In this document: piece by piece, positions 16,421 through 25,216 of the stretch | How the letters are laid out: every line of letters starts with the position of its first letter | Numbering within the stretch: position 1 is the stretch's first letter | DNA from: Acidobacteriota bacterium | GTDB taxonomy: Bacteria > Acidobacteriota > Thermoanaerobaculia > Gp7-AA8 | Reading direction: 5' to 3' | Assembly: GCA_003223645.1 (NCBI GenBank) | Contig: QHVT01000004.1 | Coordinates: forward strand, 1-59,333 | Length of the DNA stretch: 59,333 bases | Made by a program: the position numbers and the translations under genes | Notes under the pieces: generated by a model | Seen by the model: the letters and a program-made list of their open reading frames with translations, nothing else | Told to the model about the DNA's origin: nothing | The model's database searches: none

Positions 16421-16508
16421 AATTGAGAATGGAGAATTGAGGACTGTGAATTGAGCGAGCTTGCCGTTTTCCTCAATTTACCATTCCCAATTCTCAATTC
16501 TCAATTCC
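16421..16508. repeat. mirrored tandem-repeat hairpin (GAATTGAG/GAGAATTG words)
   Basis: Left arm AATTGAGAATGGAGAATTGAGGA and right arm TCCTCAATTTACCATTCCCAATTCTCAATTCTCAATT pair over about 30 nt. It lies between tRNA-Gly and tRNA-Thr(GGU) in the tRNA cluster. Confidence 0.8.
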
Positions 16509-16523
16509 GCCGTGAGCGGCTTT

Positions 16524-16599
16524 TGGAGCGGGAGACGGGGCTCGAACCCGCGACCAACAGCTTGGAAGGCTGTGACTCTACCAACTGAGTTACTCCCGC
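16524..16599 (-). tRNA. tRNA-Gly (TCC)
   Basis: Acceptor GCGGGAG/CTCCCGC, anticodon arm ACAGC-CTTCCAA-GCTGT (anticodon TCC) and T-arm CGGGTTCGAGCCCCG. CCA is encoded. Confidence 0.96.
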
Positions 16600-16601
16600 A
16601 T

Positions 16602-16688
16602 TGGTGGAGAGTGGAGGATTCGAACCTCCGTAGGGCGTGGCCCGGCAGATTTACAGTCTGCTGCTTTTGACCGCTCAGCCAACTCTCC
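16602..16688 (-). tRNA. tRNA-Tyr (GTA)
   Basis: Class II tRNA with a long variable arm (CCGGGCCACGCCCTACGG). Acceptor GGAGAGT, anticodon arm GCAGA-CTGTAAA-TCTGC (anticodon GTA). CCA is encoded. Confidence 0.96.
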
Positions 16689-16701
16689 GCTGTGCTTTCT
16701 C

Positions 16702-16777
16702 TGGAGCTGGCGACGGGACTCGAACCCGCGACCTGCTGATTACAAATCAGCTGCTCTACCAACTGAGCTATGCCAGC
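16702..16777 (-). tRNA. tRNA-Thr (TGT)
   Basis: Acceptor GCTGGCA, anticodon arm GCTGA-TTTGTAA-TCAGC (anticodon TGT) and T-arm CGGGTTCGAGTCCCG. CCA is encoded. It is the first gene of the tRNA-rpmG-secE-nusG transcript. Confidence 0.96.
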
Positions 16778-16865
16778 ACCGACTTCTCACGTTTTCAAAG
16801 ACACATTCAGCCTGTACCGGTAAAGCAGAAGGTGGAGCTGCAGCGCGGCGGCCGAAGAACTGCGG

Positions 16866-16895
16866 GTTATAGCAGAAAGGCTGAACGGGAGGCAA
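16866..16895 (-). promoter_or_regulatory. sigma-70-like promoter of the tRNA/secE/nusG operon
   Basis: On the minus strand TTGCCT (16895-16890) is followed after 18 nt by an extended -10, TGCTATAAC. This places transcription about 80 nt upstream of tRNA-Thr(UGU). The same 14-mer TGCTATAACCCGCA occurs before pyrH. Confidence 0.6.
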
Positions 16896-16950
16896 GTAAC
16901 TGATATTTCATCCGGGTAGCGGGCGGATCACACCGTAAATCGGCGACCCT

Positions 16951-17543
16951 GATCGTGACATCGACGGACCTCAACCGTGAGATCGCGACCTCAACCGTGA
17001 GGTCGGCGGACCTCAACGCGAGGTCAACGGACCTCAACGCGAGGTCGGCGAACCTCAACGTGAGGTCGAAGGACCTCAATCGTGAGGTCGACGGACCTCA
17101 ACGCGAGGTCGACGGACCTCAATGGTGAGGTCGACGGACCTCAACGCGAGGTCGACGGACCTCAATCGTGAGGTCGACGGACCTCAACGCGAGGTCGAAG
17201 GACCTCAATCGTGAGGTCGACGGACCTCAACGCGAGGTCGACGGACCTCAACGCGAGGTCGAAGGACCTCAATCGTGAGGTCGACGGACCTCAACGCGAG
17301 GTCGAAGGACCTCAATCGTGAGGTCGACGGACCTCAACGCGAGGTCGACGGACCTCAAACGTGAGGTCGGCGGATCTCAACGCGAGGTCGACGGACCTCA
17401 ACGTGAGGTCGACGGACCTCAACGTGAGGTCGGCGGACCTCAACGTGAGGTCGACGGACCTCAACGTGAGGTCGGCGGACCTCAACGCCAGGTCGACGGA
17501 CCTCAACGCGAGGTCGAAGGACCTCAACGCGAGGTCGACGCAC
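16951..17543. repeat. array of about 28 palindromic 21-bp units
   Basis: Head-to-tail copies of GAGGTCGACGGACCTCAACGC. Each unit contains GAGGTC-GACG-GACCTC (6-bp stem, 4-nt loop). The junction GACCTC-AACGC-GAGGTC is also a stem, so the array can fold in two registers. Variation is confined to the loop (GACG, GGCG, GAAG) and linker (AACGC, AACGT, AATCG), with the arms kept. All frames stay open on both strands because the unit is 21 bp. No spacers, so not a CRISPR. It lies between the rlmB stop and the tRNA operon promoter. Confidence 0.92.
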
Positions 17544-17556
17544 CACTGAGAAATCA

Positions 17557-18270
17557 CTATTTTCGCGTTTGTCGCACGACCTCGTAACACAAAACCGCCG
17601 CGGCGGACGCGACGTTGAACGAATCGACGTGGCCAAACATCGGGATCGAAACGACACGATCACAGTGCTCGAGCACGTTTCGCCGCACGCCTTTCCCCTC
17701 GCTCCCCATGACGAGCGCGACTTTCCCGCTGAAATCGATCTTGTCCGCGCGGTCGCCGTTCGCCGCGGCCGCGTAAACCCAGTAGTCGCGCTTCTTCAGC
17801 GCCTCGATCGTGCGCGCGAGATTCGTGACTTGAGCGACCGCGACCCACTCCGACGCACCCGCCGATGCTTTGACGGCCGCCGGTGTCAAGCCGACGCTGT
17901 CGTGCTCGGGGATCACGACGAGATCGACGGCGAAGCCGTCGGCAACGCGCAGAATCGCGCCGAAGTTTTGCGGATCGGTGATGCCGTCGAGGATGAGAAC
18001 GAACTTCGTTTCGTCGCGCGCGATCACGTCGTCGAAGTCGGCGTACGCGGCCTCATGCACTTCGGCGACGACGCCGTTATGCACGCCTCGTCCGGCGAGC
18101 TTGTCGATCTGCTGCGCCGGCAGCGTGCGCACGGCGACATTCGATCGCTTCGCTTCCTCGATCACTTTCTGCAGGCGTGCACTCTGTTCGCGCGCGACCG
18201 CGACGTAGCGAAGGCGATCGGGATGCGAGCGAATCGCTTCGAGAACCGGGTTCACGCCGTAAATAATCAC
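17557..18270 (-). CDS. rlmB: 23S rRNA 2'-O-methyltransferase of the SpoU/TrmH family (RlmB-like)
   Basis: A 237-aa SPOUT methyltransferase. The N-terminal substrate-binding domain starts IIYGVNPVLEAIRS (about 2-15). The three SpoU motifs are present: LDGITDPQNFGAILRVAD (about 94-111), VALVMGSEGKGVRR, and IPMFGHVDSFNVASAAAV near the C terminus. RlmB methylates G2251 of 23S rRNA in E. coli. The start is GTG 18270, overlapping the pyrD stop by four bases. It is the last gene of ispD-ispF-gltX-pyrD-rlmB, with the 21-bp array directly downstream. Confidence 0.9.
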   Translation of the reverse strand: MIIYGVNPVLEAIRSHPDRLRYVAVAREQSARLQKVIEEAKRSNVAVRTLPAQQIDKLAGRGVHNGVVAEVHEAAYADFDDVIARDETKFVLILDGITDPQNFGAILRVADGFAVDLVVIPEHDSVGLTPAAVKASAGASEWVAVAQVTNLARTIEALKKRDYWVYAAAANGDRADKIDFSGKVALVMGSEGKGVRRNVLEHCDRVVSIPMFGHVDSFNVASAAAVLCYEVVRQTRK

Positions 18271-19229
18271 GCCAGCCTCTTCGCGATCATCGGGCCTTCA
18301 TAAATGAAGGATGTGTAAAGCTGCACGAGATTCGCTCCCGCGGCGATCTTCTCGCGAACGTCGTCCTTCGTGAAGACACCGCCCACGCCGATGAGCGGAT
18401 ACTCCGCGCCGACGCGAGCGCGCACTTTCGCGAGCACATCCGTGGATTTTCGCAGCAGCGGCTTGCCGGAGAGTCCGGCGGGCTGAGAGCCCGCCGCTCC
18501 ACTGATCATCGTCGTGTTCGTGCAGATGATGCCGTCGGCGAGTCGCACGCAGATCTCGCAGATCTCCGCGATCTGCACGTCGTCGAGATCGGGCGCGATC
18601 TTGATGAGGATTGGTCCGCTACGCACGGATCGCACTGCATTCAACAGCGTTTCGAGATGTTCGGGCTTTTGCAGATCGCGCAACCCCGGCGTGTTGGGCG
18701 AGGAAAGATTGAGCACCGCTGCGTCCGCGTGCGGCGCCACGCGGCGATAGCATTCGACGTAATTCTCGACCGCGCCTTCCAGGGGGACGTCCCGGTTTTT
18801 TCCGACGTTGACGAAGAGAGGACAGGCAGGATTGGCTGTCCTCCACTCTCGCAAGCGTTCGGCGATCGCATCGGCGCCATCGTTGTTGAAGCCCATCCGG
18901 TTGATCAACGCCTCGGGACCACGAAAGAGGCGCGGCCGCGGATTGCCCGGCTGCGGGCGCAGCGTGACGGTGCCGACTTCGACGAATCCGAATCCGAGCG
19001 CAGCGAGGAACGGCATCAGCAGCGCGTTCTTGTCGAAGCCGGCAGCGATCCCGATCGGCGTGCGGAAGCGCAGGCCGAACAACGTCCGCGGGTTTTCCGC
19101 GCGGCAGATCCGCGAGATCGCGCGCATCACGATCGGAATCTCCTGCAGCGCCATCATCTGACGCGTCGTGAATTCGTGCGCTTCTTCCGCGTCGAGGCGG
19201 AAGAGAAGCTCGCGAATCAGGCGATACAT
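18267..19229 (-). CDS. pyrD: dihydroorotate dehydrogenase (quinone), with two repeat-derived insertions
   Basis: A 320-aa class 2 dihydroorotate dehydrogenase, a membrane-associated step of pyrimidine synthesis. AAGFDKNA (62-69), the catalytic NLSSPNTPGLR (174-184), NTT (238-240) and the FMN phosphate site GVGGVF (281-286) are intact. Residues 129-137 (WRTANPACP) are encoded by a family A palindrome, where other PyrD proteins have a short loop before the NIGKN motif. Residues 243-252 (SGAAGSQPAG) are encoded by a family B palindrome in the loop before LSGKP. Both insertions keep frame and fall in surface loops. The start overlaps the gltX end by 13 bp. Confidence 0.93.
   Translation of the reverse strand: MYRLIRELLFRLDAEEAHEFTTRQMMALQEIPIVMRAISRICRAENPRTLFGLRFRTPIGIAAGFDKNALLMPFLAALGFGFVEVGTVTLRPQPGNPRPRLFRGPEALINRMGFNNDGADAIAERLREWRTANPACPLFVNVGKNRDVPLEGAVENYVECYRRVAPHADAAVLNLSSPNTPGLRDLQKPEHLETLLNAVRSVRSGPILIKIAPDLDDVQIAEICEICVRLADGIICTNTTMISGAAGSQPAGLSGKPLLRKSTDVLAKVRARVGAEYPLIGVGGVFTKDDVREKIAAGANLVQLYTSFIYEGPMIAKRLA
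18475..18502. repeat. REP-like palindrome family B inside pyrD
   Basis: CCGGCGGGCTGAGAGCCCGCCGCTCCAC, a palindrome related to 27700-27727, lying in frame within pyrD (codons about 243-252). Confidence 0.8.
18817..18846. repeat. REP-like palindrome family A inside pyrD
   Basis: GAGAGGACAGGCAGGATTGGCTGTCCTCCAC matches the intergenic family A elements and lies in frame within pyrD (codons about 129-137). One base in the right arm has diverged. Confidence 0.8.
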
Positions 19230-20572
19230 CGCTCGACTCGTGAAAGCGGCGAGAGCACGCGCGAATCGACTTCGCTCGCGTGCCGCAGCAGCGGAATCGA
19301 GCGCACGAGCTCCGGCCCGTGATCGAGCCCCGTGATCGCGAGGCGCAGCGGCATGAACAGCGCCTTGCCTTTCAATCCCGTCGCGGCCTTCAGCCTCTCG
19401 ACCATCGCGTGATACGTGTCCGCGTCCGTCGGTGTGCCGTTCGTGCGCAATTCGTCCGCAAGCTTCGTCGCAAACTCGCGATCGACCGAGGGCGGCGTGT
19501 ATTCGACGACGAACTTCAGCGCATCCGAGAACTGCGTGAGCCGATGCACGCTCGTCTTCACGACGTCGATGCCTTCTTCGAGCCACGGCGCGTCGAAGAA
19601 TTTGCGTACGAGCGGCACGAGGTCGCTCGCGCTCATCGCGTGAATGTACTGTCCGTTCAGCCAATCGAGCTTCTGCGAGTCGAATACCGCCGGCGCGGAA
19701 TTCACGCGATCGAGTGAGAAGCTCGCGATCGCTTCGTCGCGCGAGAACACTTCCTTCGCGTCGGGCGACGACCAGCCGAGGAGCGTGAGGTAGTTGAACA
19801 TCGCGTCGGGCAGATAGCCTTCGTCCGCGTATGCATTCACGGAAGTTGCGCCGTGGCGCTTCGAGAGCTTTGACCGGTCCTGCCCGAGGATCAGCGAGAC
19901 GTGCGCGAACTCCGGCACGTCCCAACCCATCGCGCGATAGATCAGCACCTGGCGATGCGTGTTCGTCAGATGCTCCTCGGCGCGAATGACGTGCGTGATC
20001 CGCATGTCGTGATCGTCGGCGACGACGCAGAAGTTGTAGATCGGAAAACCGCCGGAACGGATCAGGATGAAATCGCCGAGCGATTCCTTGCGCCAGGTGA
20101 TCTCGCCGCGAATGAGATCGTTGATCGTGACGTCTCCGTCGTCAGGCACGTGAAAACGGATCGCGTGCGGCGCGTCGTCGTCTCGTCGATTGAACCAGCA
20201 CTTCAAGTCGTAGTGCGGCGGACGTCCGTCGATCTCCGCCTGCTTGCGTTTCTGCTCGAGCTCTTCTTCGCTGCAGTAGCAGCGATATGCGACGCCGCGC
20301 TCGAGCAGCTCGCGGCTGAGGCGCGCGTAGAAATCGAGACGCTCGCTCTGGCGGTACGGACCTTCGTCCCACGCGAGGCCGAGCCAGCGCAGATCATCGA
20401 GCACCATCGCTTCCGACTCGAGCGTCGAGCGCGCCTGGTCGGTGTCCTCGACGCGGATGATGAACGTGCCGTCGTGATGGCGCGCGAAGAGCCAGTTAAA
20501 AATCGCGGTGCGCGCGCCGCCGACGTGCAAGTGTCCCGTCGGCGAAGGTGCGAAGCGGACGCGAACGCTCAC
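19217..20572 (-). CDS. gltX: glutamate--tRNA ligase
   Basis: A 451-aa class I aminoacyl-tRNA synthetase charging tRNA-Glu. The N terminus has the HIGH-equivalent PSPTGHLHVGGART (9-22), the KMSKS-equivalent is KLSKRHG, and the YNFCVVADDHDM region is typical. A Cys-rich segment (YRCYCSEEE...LKC, about 97-124) is placed as in other GluRS. The length is slightly short. Start ATG 20572 overlaps the ispF stop by four bases. Confidence 0.95.
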   Translation of the reverse strand: MSVRVRFAPSPTGHLHVGGARTAIFNWLFARHHDGTFIIRVEDTDQARSTLESEAMVLDDLRWLGLAWDEGPYRQSERLDFYARLSRELLERGVAYRCYCSEEELEQKRKQAEIDGRPPHYDLKCWFNRRDDDAPHAIRFHVPDDGDVTINDLIRGEITWRKESLGDFILIRSGGFPIYNFCVVADDHDMRITHVIRAEEHLTNTHRQVLIYRAMGWDVPEFAHVSLILGQDRSKLSKRHGATSVNAYADEGYLPDAMFNYLTLLGWSSPDAKEVFSRDEAIASFSLDRVNSAPAVFDSQKLDWLNGQYIHAMSASDLVPLVRKFFDAPWLEEGIDVVKTSVHRLTQFSDALKFVVEYTPPSVDREFATKLADELRTNGTPTDADTYHAMVERLKAATGLKGKALFMPLRLAITGLDHGPELVRSIPLLRHASEVDSRVLSPLSRVERCIA

Positions 20573-21060
20573 GCTCCCACCTCGATCGCAATAATCGCCA
20601 TCGCGCAGATTCCTTCGCCCCGGCCGATGAAGCCGAGGTGATCGGTGGTCGTCGCTTTCACGTTCACGTGACCTTCCGGCAAGTCGAGCAGTTGCGCGAT
20701 CGACGCCACCATCGCGTCGCGATGCGGCGAGAGCTTCGGCTGCTGCGCGATAACCGTAATGTCGAGATTCGTGATCTCCGCCTCCATCTCGTCGAGAATG
20801 CGCCGCGCTTCGATGATGAACACGCGCGAGTCCGCGTTGCGCCAGCGCTCATCGGTCGACGGGAAGTATTGGCCGATATCGCCGGCGCCGGCGGCGCCGA
20901 GGATCGCGTCGGTGATCGCGTGCAGCACGGCGTCGGCGTCGGAGTGACCGGCGAGGCCGTTCGTTTCGGAGATGCGCACGCCGCCGAGGATCAGCGGACG
21001 GGACGCATCGAACGGATGAATGTCGACGCCTTGGCCTATTCGTATTACAGGGCGGATCAT
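20569..21060 (-). CDS. ispF: 2-C-methyl-D-erythritol 2,4-cyclodiphosphate synthase
   Basis: A 163-aa MEP-pathway enzyme. The metal ligands are in GQGVDIHPF (D13 and H15 region) and the AGHSDADAVLHAITDA signature is complete. The C-terminal ATTTDHLGFIGRGEGICAMA binds CDP. It overlaps ispD upstream by four bases and gltX downstream by four, so all are translationally coupled. Confidence 0.97.
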   Translation of the reverse strand: MIRPVIRIGQGVDIHPFDASRPLILGGVRISETNGLAGHSDADAVLHAITDAILGAAGAGDIGQYFPSTDERWRNADSRVFIIEARRILDEMEAEITNLDITVIAQQPKLSPHRDAMVASIAQLLDLPEGHVNVKATTTDHLGFIGRGEGICAMAIIAIEVGA

Positions 21061-21713
21061 GCGAGGTACGACTCCGCGATCGCGAAATCCTCGGGGATCG
21101 TGATCTTCAAGTTGCGCGGGTCGCCCGTGACCGCGCGCACGCGATAGCCGAAGCGCGCGGCGAGTCCCGCTTCGTCGGTGCCCTCGATGCCTTCGCGCTG
21201 CGCGCGCGCGAGGACGTCGCGCAGGATCTGCGCGCGAAATACCTGCGGTGTCTGCGCGGCGCCGAGCATCGAGCGGTCGAGTGTCTGCGCGACCGTGCCG
21301 TCCGTGTTCATCCGGTGAATCGTATCCGCGACCGGAATCACCGGCAGCGCGGCACCGAACTCGCGCGCCGCGTCGACGACCGCGTGGAACAGCTCGATGC
21401 TGAACAGCGGACGCGCGGCGTCGTGGACCGCGATCAACTCCGCGTCGTCCGCTTCCGCGAGTCCGCGAATCACCGACTGCATTCGCGTCTCACCGCCGGC
21501 GACGAATCGCACTCGATCGCTGCTCTTCATTTTCGCGAGCAGGACATCGGCGACCGGCACGATGACGCGCGACACGAGCGCGTCATGCATGAAGCGCTCG
21601 GTGACGTGCTGGATCATCGGCTTGCCGGCGAGGGTCTGGAATTGTTTGGGAAGCGCGCCGCCGAAACGGGAGCCGGTGCCGGCGGCGGGAACGATCACTA
21701 CGACGCCGCTCAT
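21057..21713 (-). CDS. ispD: 2-C-methyl-D-erythritol 4-phosphate cytidylyltransferase
   Basis: A 218-aa CTP-dependent transferase of the MEP pathway. The N-terminal VIVPAAGTGSRFGGALPKQF holds the nucleotide-binding loop. LIAVHDAARPLF and GTDEAGLAARFG are also characteristic. It is the first gene of ispD-ispF-gltX-pyrD-rlmB and is preceded by a mirrored hairpin separating it from frr. Confidence 0.97.
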   Translation of the reverse strand: MSGVVVIVPAAGTGSRFGGALPKQFQTLAGKPMIQHVTERFMHDALVSRVIVPVADVLLAKMKSSDRVRFVAGGETRMQSVIRGLAEADDAELIAVHDAARPLFSIELFHAVVDAAREFGAALPVIPVADTIHRMNTDGTVAQTLDRSMLGAAQTPQVFRAQILRDVLARAQREGIEGTDEAGLAARFGYRVRAVTGDPRNLKITIPEDFAIAESYLA

Positions 21714-21727
21714 TGCGACGGCGCCGG

Positions 21728-21814
21728 ATTGAGGATTGAGGATTGAAGATTGGGGAAGAACACGATCACGTGCGTCGCGCCTCCTTTCTCAATCCTCAAT
21801 TCTCAATCCTCAAT
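21728..21814. repeat. mirrored tandem-repeat hairpin (GAGGATT unit)
   Basis: The left arm is tandem GAGGATT (21728-21755); the right arm is CTCAATCCTCAATTCTCAATCCTCAAT (21787-21814). About 30 bases form the loop. It lies between frr and ispD. Confidence 0.85.
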
Positions 21815-21829
21815 CCCGTCTGGCGCGCG

Positions 21830-22390
21830 TCAGACGGCCAGGATGTCCTGTTCCTTCTGCTTCAACACGTTCGCGACGTCGTCGATGTGCTTATCGGTCA
21901 GCTTCTGAATCTCGTCGAGCGCGCGCTTCTCGTCGTCCTCGGAGATCGTGTGGTCCTTGAGCATCTTCTTCAGCTTGTCGTTGCCGTCGCGGCGCACCTG
22001 GCGGATCGCGGTGCGCGACTCCTCGGCCATCCCGTGCGCCTTCTTCACGAGGTCTTTGCGGCGCTCTTCGGTCAGCATCGGGACGGGGACGCGAATCACT
22101 TTGCCGTCCGACGCGGGATTGAATCCGAGGTCCGAATTGCGGATTGCCTTCTCGATCACTGCGGCCATCGACTTGTCCCACGGCTCGACCACGATCAGCG
22201 CGGACTCGGGAATCTTCACATTCGCGGCCTGCGCGATCGGCGTAGGCGTGCCGTAGTAGTCGACGAGAACGCCGTCGAGCATCGCCGCGTTGGCGCGGCC
22301 GGTGCGCAGCGTTTTGAAATGCGTGTGCAGCGACGCGATGGCGCTGTCCATTCGGTGTTTGACGTCATTGATCACTTCATTCGCAGCCAT
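21830..22390 (-). CDS. frr: ribosome recycling factor
   Basis: A 186-aa RRF, which splits post-termination ribosomes with EF-G. The three-helix bundle is represented by LRTGRANAAMLDGVLVDYYG (about 28-47). The LIVVEPWDKS core and the C-terminal KKMLKDHTISEDDEKRALDEIQKLTD helix are also clear. It lies 10 nt after pyrH, in the common pyrH-frr order. Confidence 0.97.
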   Translation of the reverse strand: MAANEVINDVKHRMDSAIASLHTHFKTLRTGRANAAMLDGVLVDYYGTPTPIAQAANVKIPESALIVVEPWDKSMAAVIEKAIRNSDLGFNPASDGKVIRVPVPMLTEERRKDLVKKAHGMAEESRTAIRQVRRDGNDKLKKMLKDHTISEDDEKRALDEIQKLTDKHIDDVANVLKQKEQDILAV

Positions 22391-22400
22391 GCTTCACTCC

Positions 22401-23132
22401 TCACGCGGCCGGCAACTCGTCGGAGACGATGGAGCCGACGTCTTCCCCCAGCAATGCGCGTTTGATGTTGCCCTTATCGCGCAGCGAGAAAATATAGATC
22501 GGAATCTTGTTGGCGCGTGCCAGGTCGATCGCCGACGCGTCCATCACTTCGAGGCGATCGGTGAGCACGCGCTGATATGTAACGTGCGGCAGCCGCTCGG
22601 CGTCGGGATGCTTCTCCGGATCGGCCGTGTAGATGCCGTCGACTTTCGTCGCCTTGAAGATGATGTCGCACTTCAACTCGGCGGCGCGCAGCGCGGCGGC
22701 GGAGTCTGTGGTGAAAAACGGATTGCCGGTTCCGGCGGCGCAGATGACGACGCGCCCTTTTTCGAGATGGCGAATCGCGCGGCGGCGGATGAACGGCTCC
22801 GCAACCTCGGCCATGGTGATCGCGGTCGTGACGCGCGTGTTCACGGATCGACGCTCGAGCGCATCCTGCAGCGCGATCGCATTGATCACGGTCGCGAGCA
22901 TGCCCATGTGATCGCCGGCGACGCGATCGATGCCTTCGGTGGCCGCGGTCACGCCGCGAAAAATATTGCCGCCGCCGATGACGATCGCGATCTCGATGCC
23001 GAGGCGTTGCACGTCGGCGATCTCGTCGGCGATGTCGGAGAGCGTTTCGGCGTCGATGCCCGTCCGCCGCCCGCCCATGAGCGCTTCGCCGGAGAGTTTG
23101 AGGAGGATGCGCTTGTACTTGGGGTCGGGCAT
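22401..23132 (-). CDS. pyrH: uridylate kinase
   Basis: A 243-aa bacterial UMP kinase of the amino-acid-kinase fold. [14 protein letters not shown] (about 7-20), the IGGGNIFRG nucleotide loop and the [20 protein letters not shown] stretch are typical. An extended -10 element ends only eight bases upstream of the ATG, suggesting a nearly leaderless transcript. It is co-oriented with frr downstream; tsf upstream ends in its own terminator. Confidence 0.97.
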   Translation of the reverse strand: MPDPKYKRILLKLSGEALMGGRRTGIDAETLSDIADEIADVQRLGIEIAIVIGGGNIFRGVTAATEGIDRVAGDHMGMLATVINAIALQDALERRSVNTRVTTAITMAEVAEPFIRRRAIRHLEKGRVVICAAGTGNPFFTTDSAAALRAAELKCDIIFKATKVDGIYTADPEKHPDAERLPHVTYQRVLTDRLEVMDASAIDLARANKIPIYIFSLRDKGNIKRALLGEDVGSIVSDELPAA

Positions 23133-23140
23133 TCGTGCGG

Positions 23141-23149
23141 GTTATAGCA
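23141..23149 (-). promoter_or_regulatory. extended -10 element immediately upstream of pyrH
   Basis: Minus-strand TGCTATAAC ends eight bases before the pyrH ATG, identical to the tRNA operon -10 including its flanks (TGCTATAACCCGCA). No clear -35 is visible; that position is inside the GAAGGCA hairpin arm. Transcription would start at or within a few bases of the start codon. Confidence 0.45.
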
Positions 23150-23150
23150 G

Positions 23151-23231
23151 ATGAAGGCAGAAGGCAGAAGGCAGAAGGCAGAACTGAGAACTTCTTCGTT
23201 CTGCCTTCTGCCTTCTGCCCTCTGCCTTCAT
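23151..23231. repeat. mirrored tandem-repeat hairpin (GAAGGCA unit)
   Basis: Four GAAGGCA units on the left and their complement on the right (TTCTGCC words, ending TGCCTTCAT) form a roughly 33-nt arm stem. It directly abuts the tsf terminator and the pyrH -10 element. Confidence 0.88.
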
Positions 23232-23232
23232 G

Positions 23233-23263
23233 AAAAAGGCGACCCGAAGTCCCGGGGTCGCCT
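23233..23263 (-). terminator. rho-independent terminator after tsf
   Basis: Minus strand AGGCGACCCC-GGGACTT-CGGGTCGCCT followed by TTTTTC. A strong GC stem with a T run, 24 nt after the tsf stop. Confidence 0.85.
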
Positions 23264-23286
23264 CGTCATGCTACGCGTGCTTACGA

Positions 23287-24198
23287 CTACTTCATGTAGC
23301 TCGCAACTTCCGCCGCAAAATCTTCAGACTTTTTCTCGATGCCCTCGCCGAGCTTGTAGCGCGTGAAGCGCGTCACGACGAGCTCGCAGCCCGCGTCTTT
23401 GCCGCGGCGCTGCACGTACTGCGACACCGTCGACTTGTCGTCGCGGATGTACGGCTGCTCGAGGAGGCACGCCTCGGCGTAGAACTTCTCCATCTTGCCG
23501 GCGACCATCTTCTCGGCGATGTTCTGCGGCTTGCCGGACTTGAGCGCGGCGTCGAGCGCGATCTCGCGCTCGGTGTCGAGGTCCTTCTGCGTGACGTCGG
23601 CGCGGCTGAGGAAACGAGGCTCCGCCGCGGCGATGTGCATCGCGATGTCTTTCGCCACTTCGGCCGTCGCGGTGTTGCCGGCGACGCCGATGACTTCGAC
23701 CATGACGCCGATCTTGCCGCCGCCGTGGATGTACGTGCCGATCACCGCGCTCTGCGGCGACTGGTAGCGCGCGAAGCGGCGGATGGAGATGTTCTCCTTG
23801 ATCGACGCGATCTGCTCGGCGACTTTCTGACCGACCGTCTCACTGCCGCCCGGCCACGTCTCGTTGAGAAAGTCCTCGACCGTCGACGCGCTGCTCTGCG
23901 CGACCGCCTTCGCGACTTCACCAGCGAACGCACGGAAGTTCTCGTTGCGTCCGACGAAATCGGTCTCGCAGTTCACTTCGACGAGCACACCGGTATCGCC
24001 CGCGACGTGCGCGACGACCGTGCCTTCCGCGGTCACGCGTCCGGCCTTCTTGCTCGCGGCGGCGAGTCCCTTCTTGCGAAGGATCTTCGTCGCCTCTTCC
24101 ATGTTTCCGTTGGCTTCGGTCAGCGCGGACTTCACGTCGCCGAATCCGGCGCCGGTCTGCTCGCGCAGCTCCTTGATCATGGCTGGAGTGATGCTCAT
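23287..24198 (-). CDS. tsf: translation elongation factor Ts
   Basis: A 303-aa nucleotide exchange factor for EF-Tu. The N-terminal UBA-like domain (MIKELREQTGAGFGDVKSAL) and the catalytic TDFVGRNE segment are intact. The C-terminal coiled part is of the longer type. It follows rpsB after a gap holding two family A palindromes, and a strong terminator closes the transcript. Confidence 0.97.
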   Translation of the reverse strand: MSITPAMIKELREQTGAGFGDVKSALTEANGNMEEATKILRKKGLAAASKKAGRVTAEGTVVAHVAGDTGVLVEVNCETDFVGRNENFRAFAGEVAKAVAQSSASTVEDFLNETWPGGSETVGQKVAEQIASIKENISIRRFARYQSPQSAVIGTYIHGGGKIGVMVEVIGVAGNTATAEVAKDIAMHIAAAEPRFLSRADVTQKDLDTEREIALDAALKSGKPQNIAEKMVAGKMEKFYAEACLLEQPYIRDDKSTVSQYVQRRGKDAGCELVVTRFTRYKLGEGIEKKSEDFAAEVASYMK

Positions 24199-24217
24199 TT
24201 CAACACCTCAGTGTGGA

Positions 24218-24288
24218 GTGGAGGACAGGCAATCCTGCCTGTCCGCGGGAAGGAACGTGGAGGACAGGCAGGATTGCCCGTCCTCCAC
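24218..24288. repeat. two tandem family A palindromes between rpsB and tsf
   Basis: GTGGAGGACAGGCAATCCTGCCTGTCC (24218-24244) and GTGGAGGACAGGCAGGATTGCCCGTCCTCCAC (24257-24288). The second is a complete palindrome; the first lacks the outermost right bases. Both lie in the spacer of the rpsB-tsf operon. Confidence 0.88.
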
Positions 24289-24308
24289 CAATGAAAGTCA
24301 GGTTGGAA

Positions 24309-25097
<789 letters not shown>

Positions 25098-25149
25098 GTG
25101 AACCCTCCTTCCGAAATTGAAAATTGAACATGGAGCATGTGAAAGAAAC

Positions 25150-25177
25150 AAAAAGACAGGAGCCGTGGCTCCTGTCT
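25150..25177 (-). terminator. rho-independent terminator after rpsI
   Basis: AGACAGGAGCC-AC-GGCTCCTGTCT with a following TTTTT on the minus strand, 40 nt after the rpsI stop and upstream of rpsB. Confidence 0.85.
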
Positions 25178-25216
25178 CGATTTACAAACGTTGCGACCGG
25201 AGAATCATGGAACCGA

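Noticed and set aside
16951-17543. 21-bp array as a CRISPR
   Set aside because: Units are contiguous with no unique spacers and no cas genes are in the window.
17312-17590. 92-aa frame over the 21-bp array and the rlmB end
   Set aside because: Heptapeptide repetition is a direct product of the 21-bp unit and no ribosome-binding site exists.
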